From Myxococcales bacterium (lineage in GTDB: Bacteria > Myxococcota_A > Polyangia > Polyangiales > Polyangiaceae), in contig JAAZAA010000403.1 in the NCBI GenBank assembly GCA_012514535.1, positions 1 to 40,030 on the forward strand: a DNA stretch of 40,030 nucleotides, given 5' to 3'. A program made the position numbers and the translations under genes. The notes under the pieces are model-generated. The model worked only from the letters and a program-made list of their open reading frames with translations, ran no database searches and was not told where the DNA came from. Each line of letters begins with the position of its first letter. The first letter of the stretch is position 1. Shown in pieces: positions 24,756 to 32,161 of this stretch.

Positions 24756-25336
24756 CCGCCCGGCGCTATCTGGGAGTCCCGCTGCTCCTCGCTGGGTTGG
24801 CCGGCGTGGGCTGCAAGAAGGACGACGGAGTGGCCGAGGCGATGAACGGGGCCAGGTTGCTCACCGAGGCCTATCGGGATGCTCTGCAAGGCAAGCTCAC
24901 GAGCGCCTTGAACGACGAAGGACCCGCGGCGGCCATCCGCGTCTGCAACGTCGAGGCGCCGGCGATCGGCGCGAAGGTGCTCGGCGGTCAGAGGGAGGGC
25001 TGGATGATCCAGCGCACCGCCTTGCGCGTGCGCAACCCCGCCAACGCGCCGAACGAGTGGCAGCGGCGCGGCCTGGAGGCGTTGCAGGAGCGCATCGAAC
25101 GAGGGACCGCGCCCGCGGCCGCCGAGTGGCACGAAGTCGAGGAGGGAGCGCTGCGCTACATGCGCGCCATCCCCCTGGGCGGGATGTGCACCCTGTGTCA
25201 CGGCGATCCAGAGAGCATCCCCCAGGAGGTCAAGGACGAGCTCGCGAGGCTGTACCCCGAGGATCGAGCGGTCGGCTTCTCCGAGGGCGAGCTGCGGGGA
25301 GCCTTCGTGGTCACGGTGCCCCTGGGGACGCGCTGA
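24752..25336 (+). CDS. DUF3365 haem-binding lipoprotein (Tll0287-like)
   Basis: A 194-residue exported protein. The signal MTARRYLGVPLLLAGLAG is followed by a lipobox-type GVGC (Cys about residue 20). The remainder matches the DUF3365/Tll0287-like sensor fold: AIRVCNVEAPAIGAKV, RTALRVRNPANAPNEWQRRGL, and one c-type haem motif CTLCH (C146, C149, H150) followed by GDPESIPQEVKDELARLYPEDRAVGFSEGELRGAFVVTVP. In other proteins this domain precedes histidine kinase or methyl-accepting domains and senses redox state or ligands; here it stands alone on a lipid anchor. GTG at 24752 overlaps the previous stop by 3 bases, so coupling with the membrane protein is likely. An electron carrier or redox sensor is the best guess. 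Confidence 0.84.
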   Translation: MTARRYLGVPLLLAGLAGVGCKKDDGVAEAMNGARLLTEAYRDALQGKLTSALNDEGPAAAIRVCNVEAPAIGAKVLGGQREGWMIQRTALRVRNPANAPNEWQRRGLEALQERIERGTAPAAAEWHEVEEGALRYMRAIPLGGMCTLCHGDPESIPQEVKDELARLYPEDRAVGFSEGELRGAFVVTVPLGTR

Positions 25337-25355
25337 GCAGCCGCGCTGAGCCGCG

Positions 25356-25373
25356 CTGAGCCGTCGCGCTCAG
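25356..25373. terminator. Small hairpin between convergent genes
   Basis: CTGAGC and GCTCAG form a 6-bp stem with a 6-base loop in the 33-bp gap between the DUF3365 stop and the stop of the convergent outer-membrane protein. CCGCGCTGAG is directly repeated just before it. It may serve both transcripts, but it is short and lacks a T-run. Confidence 0.35.
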
Positions 25374-27559
25374 AAGACGACTCGTCGCACGCCTGCCCCG
25401 AAGACGGGCACGACCGTCGAGCGAGACTCCACGCCCCGCAACCAGAACAGGTCGACGCCGCCGCTCAGGGCCGGCACGAAGCCGCCGAAGCGCAGCGCCT
25501 CGAGGTCCAGGAAACCCCGCGTGACGATCTCCGTCTGCGTGTGGGCGGCGGCGGAGTGTGCGACGACGAAGTCTCCGGCCGTGAGGGCCACCCCCAAGGA
25601 GTCGCGGGTGATGCCATAGCGCTTCACGTCCGCGCGGGCGCGGAGCACCAGCAGGCGCTCGATCAGCGCGAGCTGCGCCCGGAGTCGAGCCTCCAAGAGC
25701 AGGGTCGTCGTGGTCGTGTGGTCGAGGGTCGCGAAGTTGCCCCCGAGGGCGTCCGAGCTGACGGAGCCGTAGTCCTCCACCTGGAGACCCGCGCCGATCC
25801 AGGCGCCCCAGGCGGCGGTCGGGCTCCGCTCGTCGCGCAGCCCCGCGAGGAGCGCGCTGCGGAACATCCCCGAGTCCTCGGTGTCGAGGGCGCCGAGGCC
25901 GCGGCCGGCGTAATCGACCCGCGACGTCCCGAAGGTCGCGAAGGCGGCGCTCACACGCCCCTCGACGCGCAGCGGTCCCTTTGCGGCGTACCAGAGGTCC
26001 AGCTCGCCGGAGATCCGCTCCGTCTCGCTGAGGAGGGTGTCGGACTGGTAGTCGTAGGCGCTCAGCGCGCCCAGGAACGCGACGCCCCAGGAAGAACCCT
26101 GATAGCCGAGTGTGAGATCCCCCGCGAACCTGGAGCGGTCCGCGCGGGTGAGCGAGAGCGCGCCCAGGTTGACGTCGAAGAGAACGCCTTCGCTCCAGGG
26201 GCCCAGAGGCGACACCAGCCGTCGCAGGATACGGCGCACCTCCGCCTCGTCCCTGGCGTGGGCGGCTCGCCGAATCGCCTGGACGGCTCGCTCGATCGCG
26301 GCCCGTGTCTCCGGGGTGGAGCTCGTCAGGGAGAGCGCCGCGTGCAGGGCTGCGTCGAGCTCGCCAGCGGCGAAGGCCGCCAGGGCGGCCTCGACGTCGG
26401 GAGGGAGGGGAGGGGGCGTGCCCCAGATCGCGCGGTAGGCGTGCAGGAGGGCGCGCCCCTCTGCCTCCGCCAGCGCACGCAGCGCCGCGCGATCCCCTGG
26501 GGTGAGGTGCATCCGGAGTCGATGCGCTTCGAGCACCGCTCGGAGCAGCGCGCGGGTCACCTCGAGGTCTTCCGGCGACGGGATGTGGTCCGCGGCGCGC
26601 AGCTGCGCCTCCCGCAACGCCCGCGCGGTGACGCGCTCGCCGTGGGCACCGTCATCGCGGGCGAGGTGAGCCGCCTCGAGGCTCAGGCGGTGGAGCACGT
26701 GGGCGACGACGGACAGAGGCCGTCCGGGCTCCGGAGTGGGGCAGGCGCCGGCGCCGTCGGGAGCGCCGGCGGGGCGCGCGAGGAGGGCGGGTGCGCCGTC
26801 GGAGCGCGCGAGGAGGGCGAGCGCGCGGGAGACGTCGACCAGATCTCCGCCCGAGCGCGCGGCGGTGAGGAGCGCTCGGGCGAGGAGCAGCGCCTGGCGG
26901 CGCTCTGGCTCGACGCGCTGGAGCGCTTCGCTCGTCGCGGCGCCGAACAGGTCGAGGGCGTCGCGGAGGAGCGCGCCCTCGAGGGCAGGGAGCGCGGGGC
27001 GGTCGAGGGGCGTCGCCGCGCAGGTGTGGGGCAGGTGCGCGGCGAGGGCGGGGGAGCAGATCGCGTCGCGGAGCTCCGCCGTGAGGAGATCGAGCGCCAA
27101 GCCCCCTTGCCAGGGGCGCGCCGGACCGAGCTGCCGGAGGAGCAGGTCCTCCAGGGTGTCGCGGCGCGGGAGCGGGCCAGGGGCGGGCGGACCGGGGAGG
27201 GGGACGCCGCCTGCGCGGGCCACGCTGGCGATCCGTGCGAGGCGTTCCCGGGGCGCTTCGGCGGCCAGCGCGGGGGCCGAGCCGTCGGGACTGGTGGCGC
27301 AGTGGGCCGCGAGCTGGTCCGCGGCGGCTGCGATCGCGGGTGTCGTCGAGGTCTGGGCGCGGGCGATCGCCTCGGGCTGGTCACACAGGGCGTCGAGCTG
27401 GGTCCAGAACAGGTCGACGTCCGCGCGATCGGCGCAGGACGCCGGAGGTGTCGAGGAGGCCGTGGGCGCGGCGCGCGCCGCGGACGCGCAGTTGAAGACG
27501 CAGGTGAACACGCAGCTGAACGCCATGAGGAAGACGTAGGGGCTGCTGTGTCCACGCAT
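25370..27559 (-). CDS. Large exported protein with helical domain and C-terminal outer-membrane barrel
   Basis: A 729-residue protein, family not recognised. The N-terminus MRGHSSPYVFLMAFSCVFTC is a signal peptide. Residues about 35-470 are Ala/Leu/Arg-rich and helical with several Cys, perhaps a repeat-type solenoid (ALRALAEAEGRALLHAYRAI, AAIERAVQAIRRAAHARDEAEVRRILRRL). From about residue 475 to the end the pattern changes to alternating strands (NLGALSLTRADRSRFAGDLTLGYQG, RVEGRVSAAFATFGTSRVDYAG, LEARLRAQLALIERLLVLRARADVKRYG), ending GVRRVVF with a terminal Phe, as expected of an outer-membrane beta-barrel. The start at 27559 is the only one that gives a signal. It is divergent from the TetR regulator with a 94-bp shared promoter region, so TetR control is plausible. 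Confidence 0.72.
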   Translation of the reverse strand: MRGHSSPYVFLMAFSCVFTCVFNCASAARAAPTASSTPPASCADRADVDLFWTQLDALCDQPEAIARAQTSTTPAIAAAADQLAAHCATSPDGSAPALAAEAPRERLARIASVARAGGVPLPGPPAPGPLPRRDTLEDLLLRQLGPARPWQGGLALDLLTAELRDAICSPALAAHLPHTCAATPLDRPALPALEGALLRDALDLFGAATSEALQRVEPERRQALLLARALLTAARSGGDLVDVSRALALLARSDGAPALLARPAGAPDGAGACPTPEPGRPLSVVAHVLHRLSLEAAHLARDDGAHGERVTARALREAQLRAADHIPSPEDLEVTRALLRAVLEAHRLRMHLTPGDRAALRALAEAEGRALLHAYRAIWGTPPPLPPDVEAALAAFAAGELDAALHAALSLTSSTPETRAAIERAVQAIRRAAHARDEAEVRRILRRLVSPLGPWSEGVLFDVNLGALSLTRADRSRFAGDLTLGYQGSSWGVAFLGALSAYDYQSDTLLSETERISGELDLWYAAKGPLRVEGRVSAAFATFGTSRVDYAGRGLGALDTEDSGMFRSALLAGLRDERSPTAAWGAWIGAGLQVEDYGSVSSDALGGNFATLDHTTTTTLLLEARLRAQLALIERLLVLRARADVKRYGITRDSLGVALTAGDFVVAHSAAAHTQTEIVTRGFLDLEALRFGGFVPALSGGVDLFWLRGVESRSTVVPVFGAGVRRVVF

Positions 27560-27653
27560 CGGCGACGTCACCCACGAGAGGGTCGTTCTTCGCACAATCG
27601 TGGGAGAGCGCCCAGGCGTAAAGGCCCCCCGGGTTTCCGCTATGCTGCGCCCC

Positions 27654-28337
27654 ATGGCGGCGAACCCCGAGCGGCGAGCGGCGCTGGCGGACGCGGGGCT
27701 CCGCGTCCTGGCGCGCATGGGGCCCCGAGGGCTGACCCATCGCGCGGTCGACGAGGAGGCGGAGGTCCCGCGAGGCACGACCTCCAACTACTTCCGTTCC
27801 CGGGACGCCCTGCTCGGCGCCCTCGGAGAGCGGATCTTCGAGCGGCTGGGACCGCCGGCGGAGGTGCTCGCTCGCCCGCGCGCGCTGCCGCCCTCCCGGC
27901 GCAGCTTGCGCCACTACGTCCACGAGATCGTGCGGCGCACGACCTCCGCGCCGGAGATCACCACCGCCCTCTTCGAGCTCCGCCTGGAGGCGACCCGCAA
28001 CCCGGCGCTGGCGGAGCGCCTCGGCGCCACCCTCGCTCGAGGCTTCGAAGCGGACGTCCGCTTCCACGCGAGCGCGCGGCTCCCTGGGGGAGCCCTCGAG
28101 ATCGCCCTGCTGCACTACGCCATCGATGGCTTGCTGCTCGACCGGTTGGGCCCCAGCATCGGCTCGGGGGAGAGCCTCGAGCGGGCTGTGGACCTCCTGG
28201 TGGATCGCCTCGTGCCGGCGAAGCGCGCGCCGCGTCGGCGCCCGGAGCCGCCCCGACCGCCGAAGCCTCGGCGCGAGGCCGGTGCGGCGGGCGGGGGGAA
28301 GGCGAAGACGAGCCGATCCCGCCGAAGCGGGACGTGA
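27654..28337 (+). CDS. TetR family transcriptional regulator
   Basis: A 227-residue one-component repressor. The N-terminal helix-turn-helix is clear: RRAALADAGLRVLARMGPRGLTHRAVDEEAEVPRGTTSNYFRSRDALLGAL, with recognition helix around RGTTSNYF. The middle is the variable ligand-binding helical domain (LRHYVHEIVRRTTSAPEITTALFELRLEA). The C-terminus is an unusually long basic, Pro-rich tail (RAPRRRPEPPRPPKPRREAG... KTSRSRRSGT). ATG at 27654 and ATG at 27642 are both in frame; TATGCT at 27641 resembles a -10 element, which would favour the later start. It is divergent from the outer-membrane protein and 13 bp upstream of the mini-ORF/ferritin-like pair, so either or both could be targets. Confidence 0.88.
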   Translation: MAANPERRAALADAGLRVLARMGPRGLTHRAVDEEAEVPRGTTSNYFRSRDALLGALGERIFERLGPPAEVLARPRALPPSRRSLRHYVHEIVRRTTSAPEITTALFELRLEATRNPALAERLGATLARGFEADVRFHASARLPGGALEIALLHYAIDGLLLDRLGPSIGSGESLERAVDLLVDRLVPAKRAPRRRPEPPRPPKPRREAGAAGGGKAKTSRSRRSGT

Positions 28338-28350
28338 TATCGTCGCACGA

Positions 28351-28452
28351 ATGACGACCCTCGCGTCGATTCGACGGGCGCTCGATCCGGGCGTGGTGCT
28401 TGCGGCGGCCGCTCGTCGGGGAGACTGGGGTGCTGCCGGGCGGCACGGCTGA
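28351..28452 (+). pseudogene. 33-codon remnant of a Cys-rich lipoprotein gene (large internal deletion)
   Basis: The reading frame begins MTTLASIRRALDPGVVLAAA and ends RRGDWGAAGRHG. The first part matches the signal region of the intact lipoprotein at 23377-24000 (MASLFQIRRALGQGVVLAAA), and the last part matches its C-terminus (RNGDWGAPPERTRQT). About 170 residues in between, including lipobox Cys, Gly-rich linker and the Cys-rich domain, are missing. The simplest explanation is an in-frame internal deletion of a paralogue. It lies 13 bp after the TetR gene and 7 bp before the ferritin-like start. It may still be translated as a coupling leader for that gene. Confidence 0.72.
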
Positions 28453-28459
28453 GGAGCTG

Positions 28460-29173
28460 ATGAGCGCCGAGGACTTCTGGGGGCTGCTGCCCACCCTCTC
28501 CGAGACGGCGGTGCCGCCGGAGCTCGCGCAACCCCTCGCCCAGAGCTGGGGGGAAGCGGCGCTGGCGGAGCACGCGTCCATCGCCTCGTTCGGCCGGTTC
28601 TCGTTGCAGCTGCTCGCTGTGGGCGCACCGCCCGCGTTGCTCGTCGACACCCACCGAGCGGCCCTAGACGAGGTAGAACATGCCCGCATGTGCTTCGCCA
28701 TCGCCGGCATCTTCGCGGGAGAGCCGCTCGGACCAGGTCCCCTGGCGGTCGAGCCCCACGCCCTGGGTTCCCTCGAGCTGCCGGCCGTGGCCGCCGCGAC
28801 CGCCGTCGAAGGGTGCCTCGGCGAGACCTTGGGGGTGCACGAGGCAGAAGAGGCGGCGCGGCTCAGCGAGTCGCCCGCCATCCGCGCGGCGCTCACGACG
28901 ATCGCTCGCGACGAATCCAGGCACGCGGAGCTGGCCTGGCGCTTCTTGGGGTGGGCGATCGCGACGGGCGGATCCGCGACCCGCGCGGCCGTGCGCGAGG
29001 CGGTGGCCGCGGCCTTGGCCCAGGGGGAGCAGGGAGGACCGAACGCCCGCGCCATCGACGAGCAGCTCGTGCCCTATGGGCGGCTGAGCGCGGCGCGGCG
29101 GCGACGGCTGCGGCGCGAAGTGCTCGAGCGAGTGATCGGTCCGGCCTTCGACGAGCTGTGGGCGGAGGGCTGA
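28460..29173 (+). CDS. Ferritin-like diiron domain protein
   Basis: A 237-residue helical protein with the pattern of a ferritin-like four-helix bundle and a complete set of potential iron ligands: E37 in ALAEHASIASFGRFSLQLL, E71 and H74 in DEVEHAR, E117 in TAVEGCLGE, and E152 and H155 in RDESRHAELAWRFL. Members of this group occur in myxobacteria next to Cys-rich lipoproteins, consistent with the remnant just upstream. Oxygenase/oxidase or iron-storage roles are both possible. ATG at 28460 has GAGGAG three bases before it; an in-frame TTG at 28400 would overlap the remnant. The last 25 codons (RRLRREVLERVIGPAFDELWAEG) are repeated twice more downstream in a tandem duplication. Confidence 0.83.
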   Translation: MSAEDFWGLLPTLSETAVPPELAQPLAQSWGEAALAEHASIASFGRFSLQLLAVGAPPALLVDTHRAALDEVEHARMCFAIAGIFAGEPLGPGPLAVEPHALGSLELPAVAAATAVEGCLGETLGVHEAEEAARLSESPAIRAALTTIARDESRHAELAWRFLGWAIATGGSATRAAVREAVAAALAQGEQGGPNARAIDEQLVPYGRLSAARRRRLRREVLERVIGPAFDELWAEG

Positions 29174-29392
29174 GGGCGGCGCAGCTCCGTGGCGGAGGGC
29201 AGGGCGCAGCGGCGACGGCTGCGGCGCGAAGCGCTCGAGCGAGTGATCGGTCCGGCCTTCGACGAGCTGTGGGCGGAGGGCTGAGGGCGGCGCAGCTCCG
29301 TGGCGGAGGGCAGGGCGCGGCGGCGACGGCTGCGGCGCGAAGTGCTCGAGCGAGTGATCGGCCCGGCCTTCGACGAGCTGTGGGCGGAGGGC
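29096..29392. repeat. 111-bp tandem duplication of the ferritin-like gene 3' end, 2.7 copies
   Basis: The segment GCGACGGCTGCGGCGCGAAG recurs at 29101, 29212 and 29323, always 111 bp apart. The copies differ by only a few bases (for example GAAGTG/GAAGCG/GAAGTG and GGTCCGG/GGCCCGG). The first copy holds the true gene end and stop. The second carries its own stop. The third ends after GTGGGCGGAGGGC. The near-identity implies recent duplication. It occupies nearly the whole space between the gene stop and mscL. Confidence 0.92.
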
Positions 29393-29458
29393 GGGGGACG
29401 ACGTCGGCGAGGGCTGCGCGCGGGCCGCTCCGTGGCCCTCGCGCAGCCTCGGCTCGCC

Positions 29459-29863
29459 TCAGCGGGACTTGAGGGCGTCGCGGATCTCCGTGAGGAGCTT
29501 CACCTCGTCGCTCGGCTCCGGAGGTGCCGCGGGCGCCTCCTCCTCCTTCTTGCGCTGCAGGGCCTTCATGCCGCGCATCGCGAGGAAGATGACGAAGGCG
29601 ACGATGATGAAGTCCACCACCGACTGGATGAACATGCCGTACTTGAGGAGTACGGCTTCCTTCTCGCCGTCGGCTTCGCGCAGCACGATCGCCAGGTTCG
29701 AGAAGTCCATCCCGCTCACGGCGACGCCGGTGACGGGCATCACGACCCCCTCCACGAGGGCGGTGACGATGCGACCGAAGGCGCCGCCGATGACCACCGC
29801 CACGGCGAGGTCGAAGACGTTGCCGCGCATCGCGAAGTCGCGGAACTCACGCAGGAAGCTCAT
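29459..29863 (-). CDS. mscL: Large-conductance mechanosensitive channel MscL
   Basis: Homopentameric inner-membrane channel that opens under high membrane tension and releases solutes on osmotic downshock. The 134-residue length is typical. N-terminus [43 protein letters not shown] contains the S1 helix and the conserved TM1 pore lining. The periplasmic loop follows (about residues 45-75). TM2 is [19 protein letters not shown], followed by the cytoplasmic helical bundle with [26 protein letters not shown] strong GGAGGAGG site precedes the ATG at 29863, which overlaps the stop of the upstream TSP3 gene, so the two are translationally coupled. Confidence 0.96.
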   Translation of the reverse strand: MSFLREFRDFAMRGNVFDLAVAVVIGGAFGRIVTALVEGVVMPVTGVAVSGMDFSNLAIVLREADGEKEAVLLKYGMFIQSVVDFIIVAFVIFLAMRGMKALQRKKEEEAPAAPPEPSDEVKLLTEIRDALKSR

Positions 29864-30984
29864 GGAGCCTCCTCCCCTTCGCCAGCGGTCCAGCCCGGGT
29901 CGCTTTCCGGGTCGCCCGCGGGCGACCCGTCACCGGCATCTTCCTCGGTGCTCTCTTCGGCGGGCGCCGGACAGCCGTCCAGGGTGCGGGCCGGTTCGTC
30001 GGGGCAGCGATCGAACTCGTCCGTGAGCCCGTCCCCGTCGGAGTCCTTGACCGGGCACAGCTTCTCGGGGCAGCCGCCAGGGCCGGTCCCGGCGTGGTTC
30101 GGGCAGAGATCGTCCCGATCGAGGATGCCGTCTCCGTCGCTGTCCGGGCACCCGCTCGGGGCGACGCCGGGCACGTCGACGCACTCGTCCGTCTCGTCGT
30201 CGATGCCGTCCCCATCCGTGTCCGGCGCCGGGCAGCCGGCGTAGGCGCCCGCGGTGTCGGGGCAGGGGTCGCGATAGTCGAGCACGCCGTCGCCGTCGCG
30301 ATCGGGGCTCTTGCGGGAGGGGACGAAGGCGACGCCGAAGAGGATCTCCGGGGAGTGGGCGAGGGCGGTCGTGTCCGTGCCGACCTTGCGGCTCATCGTG
30401 TCGCGCAGGTCGATGCGCACGAGCAGGTGCTCTCCGATCGCGGCCTTGGCGCCAGCGCCGAAGTGGAAGGCGGCGTCCACGTCGCTGCCCATCGCGTCGC
30501 TGCCCGCGCCCAGGGCGCCGCCGCCCGCGAGGAGGAACGGCGTGATGCTGCCGATCGGGAGCTGCCCGATGAGGTGGCCGCGCGTCGTCCACAGGCCGGC
30601 GGAGCTGCCGTCCTCTGCCTTGCTCGGCATGGCCGCCGCTTCGAGCTCTCCTCCGAGGAACGCGAGGGGGTAGTAGGCGAAGCGCACGCCGATCTCACCA
30701 GCGGGCTCGAAGGGCTGCTGGACGGCGGAGGTGAGCGCCGGGTCGTACAGCTGGTGGGAGCTGGACGGGAACATCATGCCGCCGAACAAACCGAGCTCCC
30801 AGAGGTTCGCCTCGGGGACGTACCTCCGTTGGTACGGCACCGCGAGGGGACCGGAGCGGGGGGACGACGACGCCACCTCGGCGTCGGGGGGCGACGGGGG
30901 AGCGTCGGGGGTCTGGGCTCCAGCGCTGCCGGCGAGCAGCGCGGCGCCGAGGCCAGCGGCAACGGTCGAGGAAAGGTACTTCAT
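29860..30984 (-). CDS. Outer-membrane protein with thrombospondin type 3 repeats
   Basis: A 374-residue exported protein. Signal [23 protein letters not shown] is cleaved near AGA/QT. Residues about 45-240 form a small outer-membrane barrel ([90 protein letters not shown]), as in OmpA N-terminal domains. Residues about 250-355 are four calcium-binding type 3 repeats ([64 protein letters not shown]). The usual OmpA peptidoglycan-binding domain is absent; the protein ends in a Glu/Asp-rich tail. The start at 30984 gives the signal. It lies 28 bp after the DUF481 gene and overlaps mscL. Confidence 0.85.
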   Translation of the reverse strand: MKYLSSTVAAGLGAALLAGSAGAQTPDAPPSPPDAEVASSSPRSGPLAVPYQRRYVPEANLWELGLFGGMMFPSSSHQLYDPALTSAVQQPFEPAGEIGVRFAYYPLAFLGGELEAAAMPSKAEDGSSAGLWTTRGHLIGQLPIGSITPFLLAGGGALGAGSDAMGSDVDAAFHFGAGAKAAIGEHLLVRIDLRDTMSRKVGTDTTALAHSPEILFGVAFVPSRKSPDRDGDGVLDYRDPCPDTAGAYAGCPAPDTDGDGIDDETDECVDVPGVAPSGCPDSDGDGILDRDDLCPNHAGTGPGGCPEKLCPVKDSDGDGLTDEFDRCPDEPARTLDGCPAPAEESTEEDAGDGSPAGDPESDPGWTAGEGEEAP

Positions 30985-31012
30985 CGTCGATGTCTCTCTC
31001 GCGCAGGGTCTC

Positions 31013-31903
31013 TCAGAGCATCGTGTAGACGAGGCTGACCGCGGTGATCGTGTCGAGCTTCTCGACACCGGGGAGGGGGTTGTTGTCGTACCGGAGCGTG
31101 AACGTCGTCGCGAAGGAGAACGACTTCGAGAAGGCCGACGTGACGCCGGACACCCAGTTCAAGCGGAAGTTGTTCGTGTCCTCGAAGGCCTGGATGTACT
31201 CGAGGCCCGTGTCGAAGGTGACGGCGTCGTTCAGGTTGTTGTCGTAGCCGAGGAAGGCGCGCGCGGCGTGGCGCACCTCGGTCTTGCCGACCGGGGTTCC
31301 GTCCGCGAGGGCCGCGGCGATGGCAGCGTCCGAGCGCAGGTCGTACTGGAGGTCGTAGCCGCCCTCGAGCCACAGGTGCTGCTTCGGTTCGATGACGAAG
31401 TAGTAGGCGACGCCGGGATCGAAGTTGAGCCGCAGATCCAAACCCTGGAAGCGGTCGTGACGGCCGGACTCGGAGATGAACAAGGCCCACCGCTCCGACA
31501 AGAAGCGATCGTAGCGGATGCGGGCCTGGTAGTTCTCGACGGTCTTCTCGAGGGGCACCAGGGGGGTCGCGGCGGCGCGCGCGAAGTTGCCCGCCACGTC
31601 CGCGGAGTACTGGTTGTCCCCGCGGCGGATCCGGGTCTGCCCGGCGCCCGTCACCGCCATCGAGCGGGCGTTGCCGGTGGAGAGGAAGCCGCCCGCGGAC
31701 AGCTTGATGACGGTGGTGTCGGAGGCGGTCTCGTCGTCGACGGCGACGGTCTGGAAGCCCTCGGCGGCGACCTCCGTGCTCCCGGCCGAGGCCTGTTTGT
31801 CGGCGACGAGCGATGCCTGCGCGCTGGCGTTCGATGCGACCACGAAGGCCGCGAGGGCTGCGCCGTAGGCTGCGCCCTGGGCGAGGGAAGTTCGACTCTT
31901 CAT
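31013..31903 (-). CDS. DUF481 family outer-membrane protein
   Basis: A 296-residue predicted outer-membrane barrel. Signal MKSRTSLAQGAAYGAALAAFVVASNASAQA. The DUF481 features are KLSAGGFLSTGNARSMAVTGAGQTRIRRGDNQYSADVAGNFARA, then ENYQARIRYDRFLSERWALFISESGRHDRFQGLDLRLNFDPGVAYYF, ending VSLVYTML. DUF481 proteins are salt-inducible outer-membrane proteins related to YdiY, function unclear. The start ATG at 31903 is preceded by GAAGTGAG. It is the first gene of a likely operon with the TSP3 protein and MscL, and is divergent from the LacI regulator. The shared osmotic theme (salt-inducible OMP, MscL) makes osmoregulation the natural hypothesis. Confidence 0.85.
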   Translation of the reverse strand: MKSRTSLAQGAAYGAALAAFVVASNASAQASLVADKQASAGSTEVAAEGFQTVAVDDETASDTTVIKLSAGGFLSTGNARSMAVTGAGQTRIRRGDNQYSADVAGNFARAAATPLVPLEKTVENYQARIRYDRFLSERWALFISESGRHDRFQGLDLRLNFDPGVAYYFVIEPKQHLWLEGGYDLQYDLRSDAAIAAALADGTPVGKTEVRHAARAFLGYDNNLNDAVTFDTGLEYIQAFEDTNNFRLNWVSGVTSAFSKSFSFATTFTLRYDNNPLPGVEKLDTITAVSLVYTML

Positions 31904-32124
31904 CCTGAAACTCACTTCTGCGAGCGCGGGGGGTGCGCGATCCCCCGCATGCCCGGGGCTCTCCCATCCGTCAACGCGAAGCACGCTACGCGCTCCAAAG
32001 CCTGGAATTTGCAGCGCCCGAGCTCGCCGCCGTGGGCGAGGCGCCGTGAGGAGTCAAGGAGCGGACGAGATGGGGCCTGTCGAGGACCGACGCGAACGGG
32101 CTACCGCCAAATCGCCGGGGGTCC

Positions 32125-32153
32125 TTGACCGGGTTTGGAAACGTTTCCAGAAT
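32125..32153 (+). promoter_or_regulatory. Sigma-70-type promoter of the lacI-xylanase operon
   Basis: TTGACC (32125-32130) and CAGAAT (32148-32153) are 17 bp apart, matching five and four of the six consensus -35 and -10 bases. Transcription would start around 32160, within two or three bases of the GTG start at 32162, so the mRNA may be leaderless or nearly so. Confidence 0.7.
32136..32149. promoter_or_regulatory. LacI-family operator TGGAAACGTTTCCA
   Basis: A perfect 14-bp palindrome with the central CG typical of LacI/GalR-family operators. It lies between, and partly overlaps, the -10 of the promoter, so bound repressor would block RNA polymerase. The regulator encoded immediately downstream is the obvious binder, which makes the operon autoregulated. 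Confidence 0.88.
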
Positions 32154-32161
32154 GCGCCGCC

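Noticed and set aside
25541-28354. A 937-codon plus-strand open frame opposite the outer-membrane protein
   Set aside because: Low-complexity Glu/Gly/Arg translation, antisense to a protein with a signal and barrel end, and running through the TetR gene in another frame.
28690-29472. A longer plus-strand frame through the 111-bp repeats, as a repeat protein
   Set aside because: It is out of frame with the ferritin-like gene and becomes open only because the repeat period is a multiple of three; no start site or domain supports it.
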